Positions 9,170-17,076 of a stretch of 59,034 nucleotides of DNA are shown here, piece after piece. The notes under the pieces were generated by a model. The model had not been told where the DNA came from. It was given only the letters and a program-made list of their open reading frames with translations, and made no database searches. Location: the NCBI GenBank assembly GCA_016926735.1, contig JAFGOA010000079.1, positions 1-59,034 on the forward strand, read 5' to 3'. The stretch comes from Promethearchaeota archaeon. GTDB taxonomy: Archaea; Asgardarchaeota; Lokiarchaeia; Sigyniarchaeales; SOKP01. Within the stretch, counting starts at the first letter, position 1. Each line of letters opens with the position of its first letter. The translations under genes were made by a program, and so were the position numbers.

Positions 9170-9859
9170 TTATTTATTGTGTATAATCAGATCGAATAGA
9201 TCTGTTTTAACAAGATATTTGTTTTTTAGATTAGATTGATCTAGGATTTCAGTTATTTCCTTATGCGTATATCCTGCCATAATAGATGTTTTCCAGTAAT
9301 ATCTAATATTTTTTGGAACTACAAATTTTGCAATCTGAAATATCAATTTTGCTCCCAAACCTAAATCTCTTCTACCATCAGCTATACAAAAAATACCATC
9401 ATTCTTTAATACTCTCTCAATTTCATTAAAAACCATAATAGGATCTTCCCAATGATGCAAACTATCATGAGTTATAACAACATCAAAACAATTGTCTTCA
9501 AATTTTTTCATATTTTTTGCATCACCTTTAATAATTTCTATATGCTTTTCAACTGCTTCATTTTTTATATTTTCTTTTGCTAATTGAATCATATCATCAG
9601 AGATTTCAAGCCCTATTAAGTTTATCAATGGTTTTTTTTTAACAAAAACAATACTTATCCATGCTGGACCAGGTCCAATTTCAAGGACTTTTGAATTATC
9701 TTTTATTTTTAAGTCGTTAATTATATAATCAACAAATCGAGTATATTCTTTTATTCTTTTTTTAAAAGCTTGATTAAGCTCTTCGATTGTAAAATCTGGC
9801 TCCTCCACAAGAGCTTCTCCTTCTGGTACTCTTGGTGGAATATTTTTAGTTTTGCTCAT
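9170..9859 (-). CDS. Class I SAM-dependent methyltransferase
   Basis: The protein has 229 residues. Motif I is VLEIGPGPAW (58-67), then GLEISDDMIQLAK (post-I acidic), IIKGDAKNMKKFEDNCFDVV and THDSLHHWEDP, a typical small-molecule Rossmann methyltransferase (UbiE/type-11 style). The substrate cannot be told from sequence. An AAGGTGA Shine-Dalgarno site lies about 8 bases before the ATG at 9859, which fixes the start. It is divergent from the TrmB-like regulator, whose operator-bearing intergenic region it shares, so it may be under that regulator. Confidence 0.8.
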   Translation of the reverse strand: MSKTKNIPPRVPEGEALVEEPDFTIEELNQAFKKRIKEYTRFVDYIINDLKIKDNSKVLEIGPGPAWISIVFVKKKPLINLIGLEISDDMIQLAKENIKNEAVEKHIEIIKGDAKNMKKFEDNCFDVVITHDSLHHWEDPIMVFNEIERVLKNDGIFCIADGRRDLGLGAKLIFQIAKFVVPKNIRYYWKTSIMAGYTHKEITEILDQSNLKNKYLVKTDLFDLIIHNK

Positions 9860-9909
9860 TTTTTTTTCACCTTTTTTATTTTTTTTTATTTTTTTTTCAA
9901 CCTAAATTG

Positions 9910-9967
9910 AACTGTACTGTTATTTAACAATTCAAACCTTTAGATTATATATTAATTATAACCTAGG
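9910..9967 (+). repeat. Two-part intergenic repeat, copy 1
   Basis: AACTGTACTGT (9910-9920) is followed 33 bases later by AATTATAACCTAGG (9954-9967). The same two strings, in the same order and orientation, recur at 27748-27758 and 27786-27799. The sequence between them is not conserved. Here the copy sits between the divergent methyltransferase and TrmB-like genes. Confidence 0.45.
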
Positions 9968-10004
9968 ATACAAAAGAACAAAATTATATTTAAAGGTATT
10001 TTTA

Positions 10005-10024
10005 TTGTCATTATAAAATGACAA
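10005..10024 (+). promoter_or_regulatory. Palindromic operator over TATA box of TrmB-like gene
   Basis: TTGTCATT-ATAA-AATGACAA is a perfect inverted repeat with 8-base arms whose centre gives the TATA box TTATAAAA (10011-10018). A second symmetric element, TATATT-GACT-AATATA (10027-10042), covers the expected transcription start. The GTG start of the regulator is at 10053. Occupation would block TBP/RNA polymerase, so autorepression is the likely reading. Confidence 0.55.
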
Positions 10025-10052
10025 CGTATATTGACTAATATAGACATTTTAG

Positions 10053-10943
10053 GTGTTTAACATAAATTTTGAAAGTTCCAGTATAGATCCAAATAAAGAA
10101 TATATCGAAATGATAAATGATTTTGGGTTAAATCAAGAAGAAGCTATAGTATATTTATCACTTTTAAAACGAGGGAAAAGAGGAGAAATTGTAGGGAGAA
10201 TAAAAAATGAATTAGAGATTGGTAGAACCACGATATACGGAATTATGGAAAGACTTTTGAAAAATGGATGGATCTATTCAGAAGAAATCTCTAAATCTCC
10301 AAAAAGAGTAAAATATGTCGCAATCCCTCCTTATAAAAATTTAAATACGATTATAAAAAAGAAAGAAGATGAACTAATTAAATTAAAAAATGAGAGTCTT
10401 TTCATAGGAGATAAACTTGATATTATCTATCAAGGTTCACGAAATCTAACAATAGACACAATACATATTGGAGGATATAAATATATAAAACCTCTCGTAG
10501 AATTAGGGTGGAAGATCAAAACAGAGGTAGTAGAACATGAGGACACACCAGAAGTCCTAGTATTGGATTATGAATTAAAAGGTAAAAAAGGATTTCCAAA
10601 AGATTGTGGACTAATTATAACAATACATAAAGATAATATAGAAAATAATAAAGAACTTATAGAAGAAACTCTTAATATTTTCAAGAAGAAATCAGAATAT
10701 GAGATAAGAAACCATAAAATACCTGGATTTGAAGATTTAAAATTTGAAGATGTTTTCTATAAAAATTACTTTATTATAAATATTTTTATTAAATTAAAAT
10801 TTAAAAAAAAATGGTGGTTAGTAGGTAATGAAGCAGTAATCCCTATTAAAAACCGATTATTTCTTATTCATGGAAATAAGGAGAACTTCCAAATTTTGTT
10901 TGATACAATTCAAAATCTAGAGAATTTTAGACATCTGGTTTGA
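10053..10943 (+). CDS. TrmB-like HTH transcriptional regulator
   Basis: The protein has 296 residues. The N-terminal winged helix fits the TrmB/ArsR-like archaeal fold: FGLNQEEAIVYLSLLKRG, then GRTTIYGIMERLLKNGWI, then the wing KYVAIPP. A short coiled coil follows (KKKEDELIKLKNES) and then a ~190-residue domain that I do not recognise and that does not look like the TrmB sugar-binding domain. The start is GTG 10053; ATG 10110 is an alternative. It is divergent from the methyltransferase and ends 7 bases from the convergent HD gene. Confidence 0.65.
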   Translation: MFNINFESSSIDPNKEYIEMINDFGLNQEEAIVYLSLLKRGKRGEIVGRIKNELEIGRTTIYGIMERLLKNGWIYSEEISKSPKRVKYVAIPPYKNLNTIIKKKEDELIKLKNESLFIGDKLDIIYQGSRNLTIDTIHIGGYKYIKPLVELGWKIKTEVVEHEDTPEVLVLDYELKGKKGFPKDCGLIITIHKDNIENNKELIEETLNIFKKKSEYEIRNHKIPGFEDLKFEDVFYKNYFIINIFIKLKFKKKWWLVGNEAVIPIKNRLFLIHGNKENFQILFDTIQNLENFRHLV

Positions 10944-10950
10944 GATTACA

Positions 10951-11538
10951 TTATTTTTCAAGTAAAATTTGATTATGAAATTCTTGAATTAATCTATGAC
11001 GAGTATATGCAATTTCTTTAGATTCTTCAAAATATAATTGATCTTTTAAATTTAGAATTTTTTTTTCTATATGTTCTATTACATTATCTAAGTTGCCATT
11101 ATTTCTAGTTGTATATCCAATTGTTCTATATAAACCAATAGCACCAATAGCATCAAGTTTATCGGCATCTGAGAGAATTTTAGCTTCAAGTGTTTTTGGA
11201 CCTATATTATTAGAATATGAATGAGCTTTAATACTGTGTAAAATATTTTCTATATCATCTTTTTCTAAAAAAATATCATTTGATTTTAAGAATGCATAAG
11301 CTATCTCTGCAGAAAGTTCTGAATGACTTTTATTTTGATTTTTATCTTCTATTTTTTTCCTCCCAATATCATGCAATAAAGCGGATATTTGTAGAATTAA
11401 TAAATTTGCTCTTAATTTTTTACCGAGGTAAATACATAGTTTATATACTCGTTTTATATGTTCAAATCCATGAATATCATCATTTTCATAGTTTTCTAAT
11501 GCAAAGTTTTCAATTTTTGCTAATAATTTGTTACTCAT
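10951..11538 (-). CDS. HD-domain phosphohydrolase (HDIG type)
   Basis: The protein has 195 residues. Metal-binding residues are visible in order: HGFEHIKRVYKL, LLHDIGRKK, HSIKAHSYS and SDADKLDAIGAIGLYR. This matches the small stand-alone HD phosphohydrolases related to COG1418/YedJ, which are probably nucleotide or phosphate-ester hydrolases of unsettled substrate. The length is normal for the family. It lies alone between the TrmB-like gene and a divergent membrane protein. Confidence 0.8.
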   Translation of the reverse strand: MSNKLLAKIENFALENYENDDIHGFEHIKRVYKLCIYLGKKLRANLLILQISALLHDIGRKKIEDKNQNKSHSELSAEIAYAFLKSNDIFLEKDDIENILHSIKAHSYSNNIGPKTLEAKILSDADKLDAIGAIGLYRTIGYTTRNNGNLDNVIEHIEKKILNLKDQLYFEESKEIAYTRHRLIQEFHNQILLEK

Positions 11539-11638
11539 ATTAATACTTTAGATCATTTTATTTTCTAAAAAATTAAATATTAATTTCTTTATCTTAATAT
11601 TCAAACATTATAATTTATATAAATTATCAGGATAAATC

Positions 11639-12337
11639 ATGGAATTTGACGTTATTATAAATGGGATATTTAGTTTGTTGATCGTTATTATATGTACTAT
11701 TGTTGGAATTAAAATTATTATAAAATATAAAAAGAACAAAAATAGAACAATTATATTAATTGGAATAGCTTGGATTGGAATAGCTGAACCTTGGTGGCCG
11801 TCATCAATAAGTTTTATAGTAGCTATATTTAATCAAACGGGGATTTCTGAAAATTTATATCTAATTCTTAATTGTGCATTTTTACCCATTTTCTTATTAA
11901 TTTGGATTGTAGCTTTGGAAGATCCTTTAATGTTTTATCGATTTAAAATGATTCTAATCATCCATATAATCGTTTCAATAGTCCTTGAATCATCACTTTT
12001 TTATTTTCTTCTTACTGATATCAGTGTCATAGGAAATGTAATAAGTATTGTTGATATCAATTTTGGAATTTTAACTAAGATATTTCTAATATATATACTC
12101 TTGACTTTTGTAATTACAGGGTTTATTTTTGCAATTCGGTCATTAAAAGTTGATGATCCTGAAATTAAATTAAGAGGTAAATTCTTTTTAATTGCTTTTA
12201 CTTTATTTCTTTTAGGGGCTATTATGGAGACTATTCTAACAACAATATTTAATAGGATTATTCTGTTTTCAAGTGCTATTATTTTCTATTTTGGATATAT
12301 TACTCCAGATAAAATAAAGGCATATTTTCTAAAATAA
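11639..12337 (+). CDS. Polytopic membrane protein of unknown function
   Basis: The protein has 232 residues and about seven hydrophobic segments: 7-29, 38-58 (with AEPWWPSSISF), 70-95, 100-125, 135-165, 180-205 and 208-228. No enzymatic motif is visible. It has a short cytoplasmic basic loop (KYKKNKNRT) after the first helix. The neighbours are unrelated, and I recognise no family. Confidence 0.6.
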   Translation: MEFDVIINGIFSLLIVIICTIVGIKIIIKYKKNKNRTIILIGIAWIGIAEPWWPSSISFIVAIFNQTGISENLYLILNCAFLPIFLLIWIVALEDPLMFYRFKMILIIHIIVSIVLESSLFYFLLTDISVIGNVISIVDINFGILTKIFLIYILLTFVITGFIFAIRSLKVDDPEIKLRGKFFLIAFTLFLLGAIMETILTTIFNRIILFSSAIIFYFGYITPDKIKAYFLK

Positions 12338-12376
12338 GATTCAATTGAAGAATGATTATTAACATATTGAGAATTT

Positions 12377-12802
12377 TTATTTATATTCCTCTTTGAGAAA
12401 AATTTGTATTTTTTCTTCAATAATGTCTCTTATTTCTCTGAATTTTTCTATTTTTTTTTCATTAGAGTCATCTAATTTAGAAGGATCTTCTATTTCCCAG
12501 AAAATTCTTTTTTCTACACCAGGAATTATTGGACATAAATTATTTGCTTGTTTACATAAAGTAATAACAACATCAAAATGTATTTCTCCTAAATATTCCT
12601 TTAAATCTTTAGAATAATGATCTGTTAAATTAAAGCCTATTTCCTCCATTACTTTTATTGTGAGAGGATGGACTTTTGTTGGTTTAAAACCAGCACTATA
12701 AACATTATATTTGTCACTTCCTATTTTTTTTACAAAAGCTTCTGCCATCTGGCTCCGAGCTTGATTATGAGTACATAAAAAGATTAAATTTTTTTTTTTC
12801 AA
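12377..12802 (-). CDS. arsC: Arsenate reductase, LMW-phosphatase type
   Basis: The core starts KKKNLIFLCTHNQARSQM, with the Cys-x5-Arg P-loop of low-molecular-weight phosphatases and ArsC, followed by AEAFVKKIG, YSAGFKPTKVHPLTIKVM and FDVVITLC (second Cys), then the Asp in EIEDPS. It would reduce arsenate to arsenite for export by ACR3. The longest ORF starts at GTG 12844, but TTG 12802 has a GAGTGAT Shine-Dalgarno site 5 bases upstream and gives the usual MKKK-L-F-C beginning, so I chose it. It is on the same strand as ACR3, with the ubiquitin-like gene between them. Confidence 0.85.
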   Translation of the reverse strand: MKKKNLIFLCTHNQARSQMAEAFVKKIGSDKYNVYSAGFKPTKVHPLTIKVMEEIGFNLTDHYSKDLKEYLGEIHFDVVITLCKQANNLCPIIPGVEKRIFWEIEDPSKLDDSNEKKIEKFREIRDIIEEKIQIFLKEEYK

Positions 12803-12908
12803 TAAAATCACTCTAAAAATAATAGATATTATTAATAAGGACACAAACCTTATGTCAATCTTTCACAATTGTTTATTGAAAGATGTCATTCTTTTAATTT
12901 TTATTTTT

Positions 12909-13004
12909 TCATTTATCAAAATAATGTGAAAAGAATTCATTTTCTTTTCCATATCGTTTTCTTAATGCAGTTTTAAACTCCCCTATATTCAATTTCTTTT
13001 TCAC
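12909..13004 (-). CDS. Candidate 31-residue micro-protein in the arsenic cluster
   Basis: A GTG at 13004 opens a 31-codon frame ending TGA at 12909-12911. It reads MKKKLNIGEFKTALRKRYG followed by KENEFFSHYFDK. It begins 9 bases after the stop of the ubiquitin-like gene, on the same strand, so it could be translated by coupling. The composition is protein-like (mixed charged and aromatic residues) rather than the K/I/N/F low complexity of random AT-rich ORFs. There is no strong Shine-Dalgarno site. It could instead be a decayed tail of the upstream gene. Confidence 0.35.
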   Translation of the reverse strand: MKKKLNIGEFKTALRKRYGKENEFFSHYFDK

Positions 13005-13013
13005 TTTTTCTCA

Positions 13014-13328
13014 TCAACACCCAGGATCTAATTGTAGATTGATGATACTATTAGGATAGAGAATGAAATCAGGATCTTCTAGAATAGGCATAAACGTTCT
13101 ATCAGGCCCATAAGGCATTATTCCACAATCCTCATAAATTTTATTCTCTGATGGATTCCAAAACAACTGAAGATAATTATGAATAAATCCATCAAATAAT
13201 GGAAAAATAGATTCTTCTGGATGATTAAACACATATTTATCTACTTTAGCCAAAGCCTGAGAAAAAGTTGCGTTATCCTCAATTTCTATTGAGAAAGATT
13301 TCCCTTGAGATAATCCTGTATAGGGCAT
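13014..13328 (-). CDS. Small putative beta-grasp (ubiquitin-like) protein ending in PGC
   Basis: The annotated 104 residues begin MPYTGLSQGKSFSIEIED and end IINLQLDPGC. Upstream, the frame stays open back to a TGA at 13365-13367, and a GAGGTGAG Shine-Dalgarno site (13359-13366) is followed by ATT codons at 13358 and 13355. Starting there adds KKITFNIS, an ideal first strand. The pattern is then strand, turn, strand, helix (ATFSQALAKVDKY), with a final strand leading to the C-terminus, as in MoaD/ubiquitin folds, but the tail is PGC rather than GG. A second Cys is in YEDCGIMPYG. The fold assignment is inference. It lies between ACR3 and ArsC, so a role in arsenic handling is possible. Confidence 0.5.
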   Translation of the reverse strand: MPYTGLSQGKSFSIEIEDNATFSQALAKVDKYVFNHPEESIFPLFDGFIHNYLQLFWNPSENKIYEDCGIMPYGPDRTFMPILEDPDFILYPNSIINLQLDPGC

Positions 13329-13573
13329 ACTAATGTTAAAAGTTATTTTTTTAATAATCTCACCTCATAAAAACATTATTCATGATTTAATTATATTTTA
13401 AAGAAACATCTATGTCATTTATTATCTTTACTAATTCTTTTTCAAGTACTCTTTTTTGTATAAATGTTAATTACTGATCTATCAATACACATTTTTGAAA
13501 TATATCCTTTTCTACGATTTCTTTAGATTGCAAAGAAAAGGAAAAAAAAAATTATTGAGGTTTTTTTTCGTGT

Positions 13574-14620
13574 TTATTCAGATTTCCAAAAACGTCTTTT
13601 TTGAAGATATCTTCCAAAATATACCAGAGATAGCATGATTGGTACTTCCCAAAATAACCCCATCGTTGTTCCAAGCGCTGCTATAGATCCAATCCCATAT
13701 ATAGTTGTTGCTGTAGCTATAGCAATTTCAAAATGACTTGATGATCCAATTATTATTGTAGTTATTGCTTCACGATATTTTAACTTGAATAATTTTGTCA
13801 TTAATATATTATAACCTACTATAATAATAAAACCAAGTATTAATGGAATCGAAACTAAGAGCATTAAATCAGGATTATTTACTAAAACATTTCCATTCAA
13901 TGAAAATAAAATAATCAAAGTTGTTAATAATGCCAAGATTGAGATTTTACCAATTGTAGGTCTATAAACATCTTTAAACCAGTCTTCTCCTTTTGATTTA
14001 ATGATCACTTTTTTGGATATTATTCCAAAAAATAAAGGAAGACCTATAAAAAATATCAATGATACAATTAATAGAATCCAATCTATATGTATATTTTGAA
14101 TACCAGATAATAAAGAAACCATTGGAATATATAAGAATATAATAGTAATCGTATTCAAACTCGTATTGACAACATTTTGTTCCTGATTTCCTTTAGCTAA
14201 CCATCCCCATACTATAACCATTGCTGTACAGGGAGAACTGGACAATAATATTATCGCAAAAATCAACTGTTCATGTCCTTTTAGAAAAATAGATGCTAAA
14301 GCTAATCCTAGGAAGGGTGCAACTAGCCAATTTGAAATTAATGTTAATATAATAGGTTTTGGATTTTTGCCTATTTTTTTTAATTCGGAAAATTGAAGAT
14401 TTAACATTGCAGGATACATCATTAAAAATAGACATATACCAATTGGTATCGAAATCCCACCAATATTCATGGAATCAATAAAATTACTCATATCTGGTAG
14501 ATATTGGGAAAACAAAATACCTATAATAATGCAAATACCTACCCAAAGGGTTAGATATTTTTCAAAGATTCCAAGATTTTTTTTTTTTTTTTCTAATTCT
14601 TTACCTATTTGTATTTCCAT
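13574..14620 (-). CDS. acr3: Arsenite efflux permease ACR3
   Basis: The protein has 348 residues and about ten hydrophobic segments. Family landmarks are SSSPCTAMVIVWGWLAKG (the conserved substrate Cys region), NQEQNVVNTSLNTI, and IGSSSHFEIAIATATTIYG. This is the ACR3 (BART superfamily) arsenite exporter rather than ArsB. GGTGATC lies about 5 bases before the ATG at 14620, fixing the start. It is divergent from arsR, so the 142-base region between them should hold the ArsR operator; GATT-TG-AATC and repeated AATATT strings there are weak candidates. Confidence 0.9.
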   Translation of the reverse strand: MEIQIGKELEKKKKNLGIFEKYLTLWVGICIIIGILFSQYLPDMSNFIDSMNIGGISIPIGICLFLMMYPAMLNLQFSELKKIGKNPKPIILTLISNWLVAPFLGLALASIFLKGHEQLIFAIILLSSSPCTAMVIVWGWLAKGNQEQNVVNTSLNTITIIFLYIPMVSLLSGIQNIHIDWILLIVSLIFFIGLPLFFGIISKKVIIKSKGEDWFKDVYRPTIGKISILALLTTLIILFSLNGNVLVNNPDLMLLVSIPLILGFIIIVGYNILMTKLFKLKYREAITTIIIGSSSHFEIAIATATTIYGIGSIAALGTTMGLFWEVPIMLSLVYFGRYLQKRRFWKSE

Positions 14621-14762
14621 ATCAGATCACCAATATTATATTTATAAAAATTATTTTCCATATTTATACATTTCGATTTGAATCTAAAAAACATAATATT
14701 AAATATTTTGTTTTGTTATACTTCTTTATTGTTTAAAAAATAGAGATGGAGTTCTCCTATAA

Positions 14763-15152
14763 TTGAATATTAAAAGAAAAAAAAAAATTTTAGAGACATT
14801 AGATGGATGCGTTGATCTAAATGGTACTGACCTTGAAAAATATTTTCTTAAATTGCAAGAAATTGGTTTAATAATAAATAAAAAAAAGTCATTCATAGAC
14901 ATTCTTAGATTCTGTTCAACTTTAGGGAATCAAGAACGATTAAAAATTATTCATTGCTTAAGAATTAAAAATTATTGTGTGTGTGAATTAGAAGCAATTT
15001 TAGATAAGTCTCAATCTACTATCTCACATCATCTAAAAGAAATGGAAGATATTGGTCTTATCCGAGGTTGGAAAAAAGGAAAATTTACCCACTATGAAAT
15101 TAATGAAAAAAAATTAGATTTCTATCGCGATCTACTAGAAAAAACGATATAA
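14763..15152 (+). CDS. arsR: ArsR-family repressor
   Basis: The protein has 129 residues. The winged helix includes FCSTLGNQERLKIIHCL, then YCVCELEAILDKSQSTISHH, then IGLIRGWKKGKFTHYEIN. The CVCEL pair (Cys72, Cys74) is the classical As(III)-sensing site of ArsR, with Cys65 and Cys51 also available. The start is TTG 14763 with GGAG 11 bases upstream; the in-frame sequence before it is short. Divergent orientation with ACR3 and ArsC nearby supports an arsenic-responsive repressor. The ~40 residues before the helix-turn-helix are longer than usual. Confidence 0.88.
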   Translation: MNIKRKKKILETLDGCVDLNGTDLEKYFLKLQEIGLIINKKKSFIDILRFCSTLGNQERLKIIHCLRIKNYCVCELEAILDKSQSTISHHLKEMEDIGLIRGWKKGKFTHYEINEKKLDFYRDLLEKTI

Positions 15153-15155
15153 ATA

Positions 15156-15242
15156 CTAAGTAAGACCATATTTATATCCAAGACCAATAACAATCACCAA
15201 TATAAATAAAACTACACATAAAAAAATAACATTAAAATCCAT
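15156..15242 (-). CDS. 28-residue single-helix membrane peptide
   Basis: ATG at 15242-15240 opens a 28-codon frame ending TAG at 15156-15158. The product is MDFNVIFLCVVLFILVIVIG followed by LGYKYGLT, one perfect transmembrane helix with a short polar tail. An excellent Shine-Dalgarno sequence, GGGGTGAT (complement of 15247-15254), sits 4 bases before the ATG, rare for chance ORFs in this DNA. It is convergent with arsR, 3 bases after its stop. Function is unknown; candidates are a small regulator of a membrane protein or a type I toxin-like peptide. The rest of the gap to 15463 shows nothing. Confidence 0.55.
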   Translation of the reverse strand: MDFNVIFLCVVLFILVIVIGLGYKYGLT

Positions 15243-15463
15243 TTATATCACCCCTTATTTTAATATATTATAAGTAATATACTTCAATATTTGGATATAT
15301 ACTAGGATATATAAAAGTTATGAATAAAAAATAATTATCAATTTTATCTGATTTATCAGTTATCAACCTATTTTATAATTATTATATTCTCAGATTTTTC
15401 ATCATTACCTTCTCTAAAAAGAATGGATTTTCTTACATTTATAATGGTAAATTATTAATTCAA

Positions 15464-16219
15464 TCAAATGAAATATTTTCTAAATGGATTTAGTATTTTT
15501 TCTTCGCCAATGGTCGTATATCCCCAATGACCGGCACATATTTTAAATCTATCAGTTATATCTGGATTATTCATAAGTTTATTTTTAATACTCTGATAAA
15601 GAAGTTGTTCATCACCACCAGGAATATCAAATTCTCCAACATTTCTTTTAAATAAAAGATCTCCTGTAAATATAACACCTTCAATTAAATGTCCTCTAAT
15701 TTCATTTATATCTTTTGAATAAAAGCTTAAACTTCCAGGAGAATGACCAGGAGTCTCTAAAACTTTAAAATTAAATTCCCCTATTTTAATAATATCTCCC
15801 TCATTTAACCATTTATCTGCTTTTATATTCACATATAATCCTTTTCTAATTAAAAGATCTATAGCTTGTTTTTTGTTATTTTGTTGAATAATATTATCCT
15901 TTTTATCATCCATCAAATCTACAAGAATTTCAATATCTTGTTCTTTTAGATCAGTTTGTAATGAGTTATATTCCTTTTTATTATACATTAGCTCTATATC
16001 AGGAAATCTTTTTAAGATATTATTTAAATGCATTGTATGATCGAAATGTCCATGAGTTAATAAAATGGCTATTGGTATTGCTCCAATTTTATTTATTTCA
16101 TCAATAATTTTATCAGATTCAAATCCAGGGTCAATTATAGCTATTTCTTTAGTGATATTAGAACCAATAATATAGCTATTAGTATCTGATGGACCGACAG
16201 TTAATTTCCTGAAAATCAT
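15464..16219 (-). CDS. Metallo-beta-lactamase-fold hydrolase (glyoxalase II-like)
   Basis: The protein has 251 residues. The metal site motifs are LLTHGHFDHTMHL (HxHxDH), ETPGHSPGSLSFY, FTGDLLFKRNVGEFD and CAGHWGYTTIGEE. It starts with the typical TVGPSDTNSYIIGS and IIDPGFES strands of the GloB/YcbL subfamily. An insertion of about 50 residues between the HxHxDH motif and the following strand (region of DLMDDKKDNIIQQNNKK) makes it longer than YcbL. It is probably a thioester hydrolase; the true substrate is unknown. The gene stands alone. Confidence 0.8.
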   Translation of the reverse strand: MIFRKLTVGPSDTNSYIIGSNITKEIAIIDPGFESDKIIDEINKIGAIPIAILLTHGHFDHTMHLNNILKRFPDIELMYNKKEYNSLQTDLKEQDIEILVDLMDDKKDNIIQQNNKKQAIDLLIRKGLYVNIKADKWLNEGDIIKIGEFNFKVLETPGHSPGSLSFYSKDINEIRGHLIEGVIFTGDLLFKRNVGEFDIPGGDEQLLYQSIKNKLMNNPDITDRFKICAGHWGYTTIGEEKILNPFRKYFI

Positions 16220-16343
16220 AAAAATTTAAAATATATTAGTAGTTGGTTGAATTAAGATTAAAAGACGTTTAAAGATAAACATGATGATAAAATGATCTTA
16301 TTAATTTTATATTTTATGTAATAATTTAAAAAATATATTATTT

Positions 16344-16967
16344 TTATTTTGATTTAGCTTCTCTAATCATATAATCTGTTATTATTTCAATTAAATTGTC
16401 AATAATTTCGGGTAATTTTTCTTTTCCAATATATTCTGTAAGAGCATCATCTAATCCAATTGTAAAAAGAGCTTTTAAAATTCCAGCTAAAACTTCTGGA
16501 TCTTTATCTATAACATATCCCATCTTTTGCCAATTTTTTATCATGAGTGGTAAATAGTCATAAGTATTAAGATATTGTTCTATCTTAGGAATATTGCGGA
16601 TTTTTCTTATAAGATATTCTCTTGTTTTTTTATCGGCAATTTGTTTAATTATAGGATTCTCTTTTGGGGCATTAATATGGAACTTTATAAAATTAATAAT
16701 AGCACTTTTTGGATCTTGATTCATATTTCCTAATAACATTTGCATTTCAACAATCAATTTTTTCTCAGTTTCTTTAAGAATATCAAAGAAAAATTCTTCC
16801 TTTGAACGATAAAAATGATAAAAAGAACCTTTTGATATTCCTACGGCATTAGTTATTTGTTCTACATTTACCTTTTTTAGTCCATAAATTCCAAAATATT
16901 CAGTTCCTTTTTCAATTAAATTCTTTTTAATAGTATTTTTTTCTTCTTCTGTAAATCCTTTTGGCAT
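16344..16967 (-). CDS. TetR/AcrR-family regulator
   Basis: The protein has 207 residues. The N-terminal helix-turn-helix is standard: IKKNLIEKGTEYFGIYGLKK, then VEQITNAVGISKGSFYHFY, then RSKEEFFFDILKE. The C-terminal helical ligand domain is unremarkable and of usual length. It is divergent from an SDR gene, and the region between carries a clear inverted repeat, so it probably represses itself and the SDR in response to a hydrophobic ligand (inference from TetR-SDR pairs in general). Confidence 0.85.
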   Translation of the reverse strand: MPKGFTEEEKNTIKKNLIEKGTEYFGIYGLKKVNVEQITNAVGISKGSFYHFYRSKEEFFFDILKETEKKLIVEMQMLLGNMNQDPKSAIINFIKFHINAPKENPIIKQIADKKTREYLIRKIRNIPKIEQYLNTYDYLPLMIKNWQKMGYVIDKDPEVLAGILKALFTIGLDDALTEYIGKEKLPEIIDNLIEIITDYMIREAKSK

Positions 16968-16999
16968 TGTAAATATAAAATCAAGAATTATTAAAAATT

Positions 17000-17041
17000 A
17001 TGACTATTTGGACATATGACTCATAATGTTTAAATAGTCAT
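17000..17041. promoter_or_regulatory. Inverted repeat ATGACTATTT / AAATAGTCAT (TetR operator candidate)
   Basis: ATGACTATTT at 17000-17009 and its exact reverse complement AAATAGTCAT at 17032-17041 flank 22 bases, which include another ATGACT at 17016-17021. It lies between the divergent TetR (start 16967) and SDR (start 17077), just upstream of the AATATAAAAA TATA-like element about 22 bases before the SDR ATG. This spacing would allow two TetR dimers or one widely spaced site. Confidence 0.5.
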
Positions 17042-17076
17042 GAAAACTTTATTAATATAAAAATCAAAAAATTATA

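Noticed and set aside
14746-14766. ATG 14746 as the arsR start
   Set aside because: It reads only six codons to a TGA; TTG 14763 opens the real frame.
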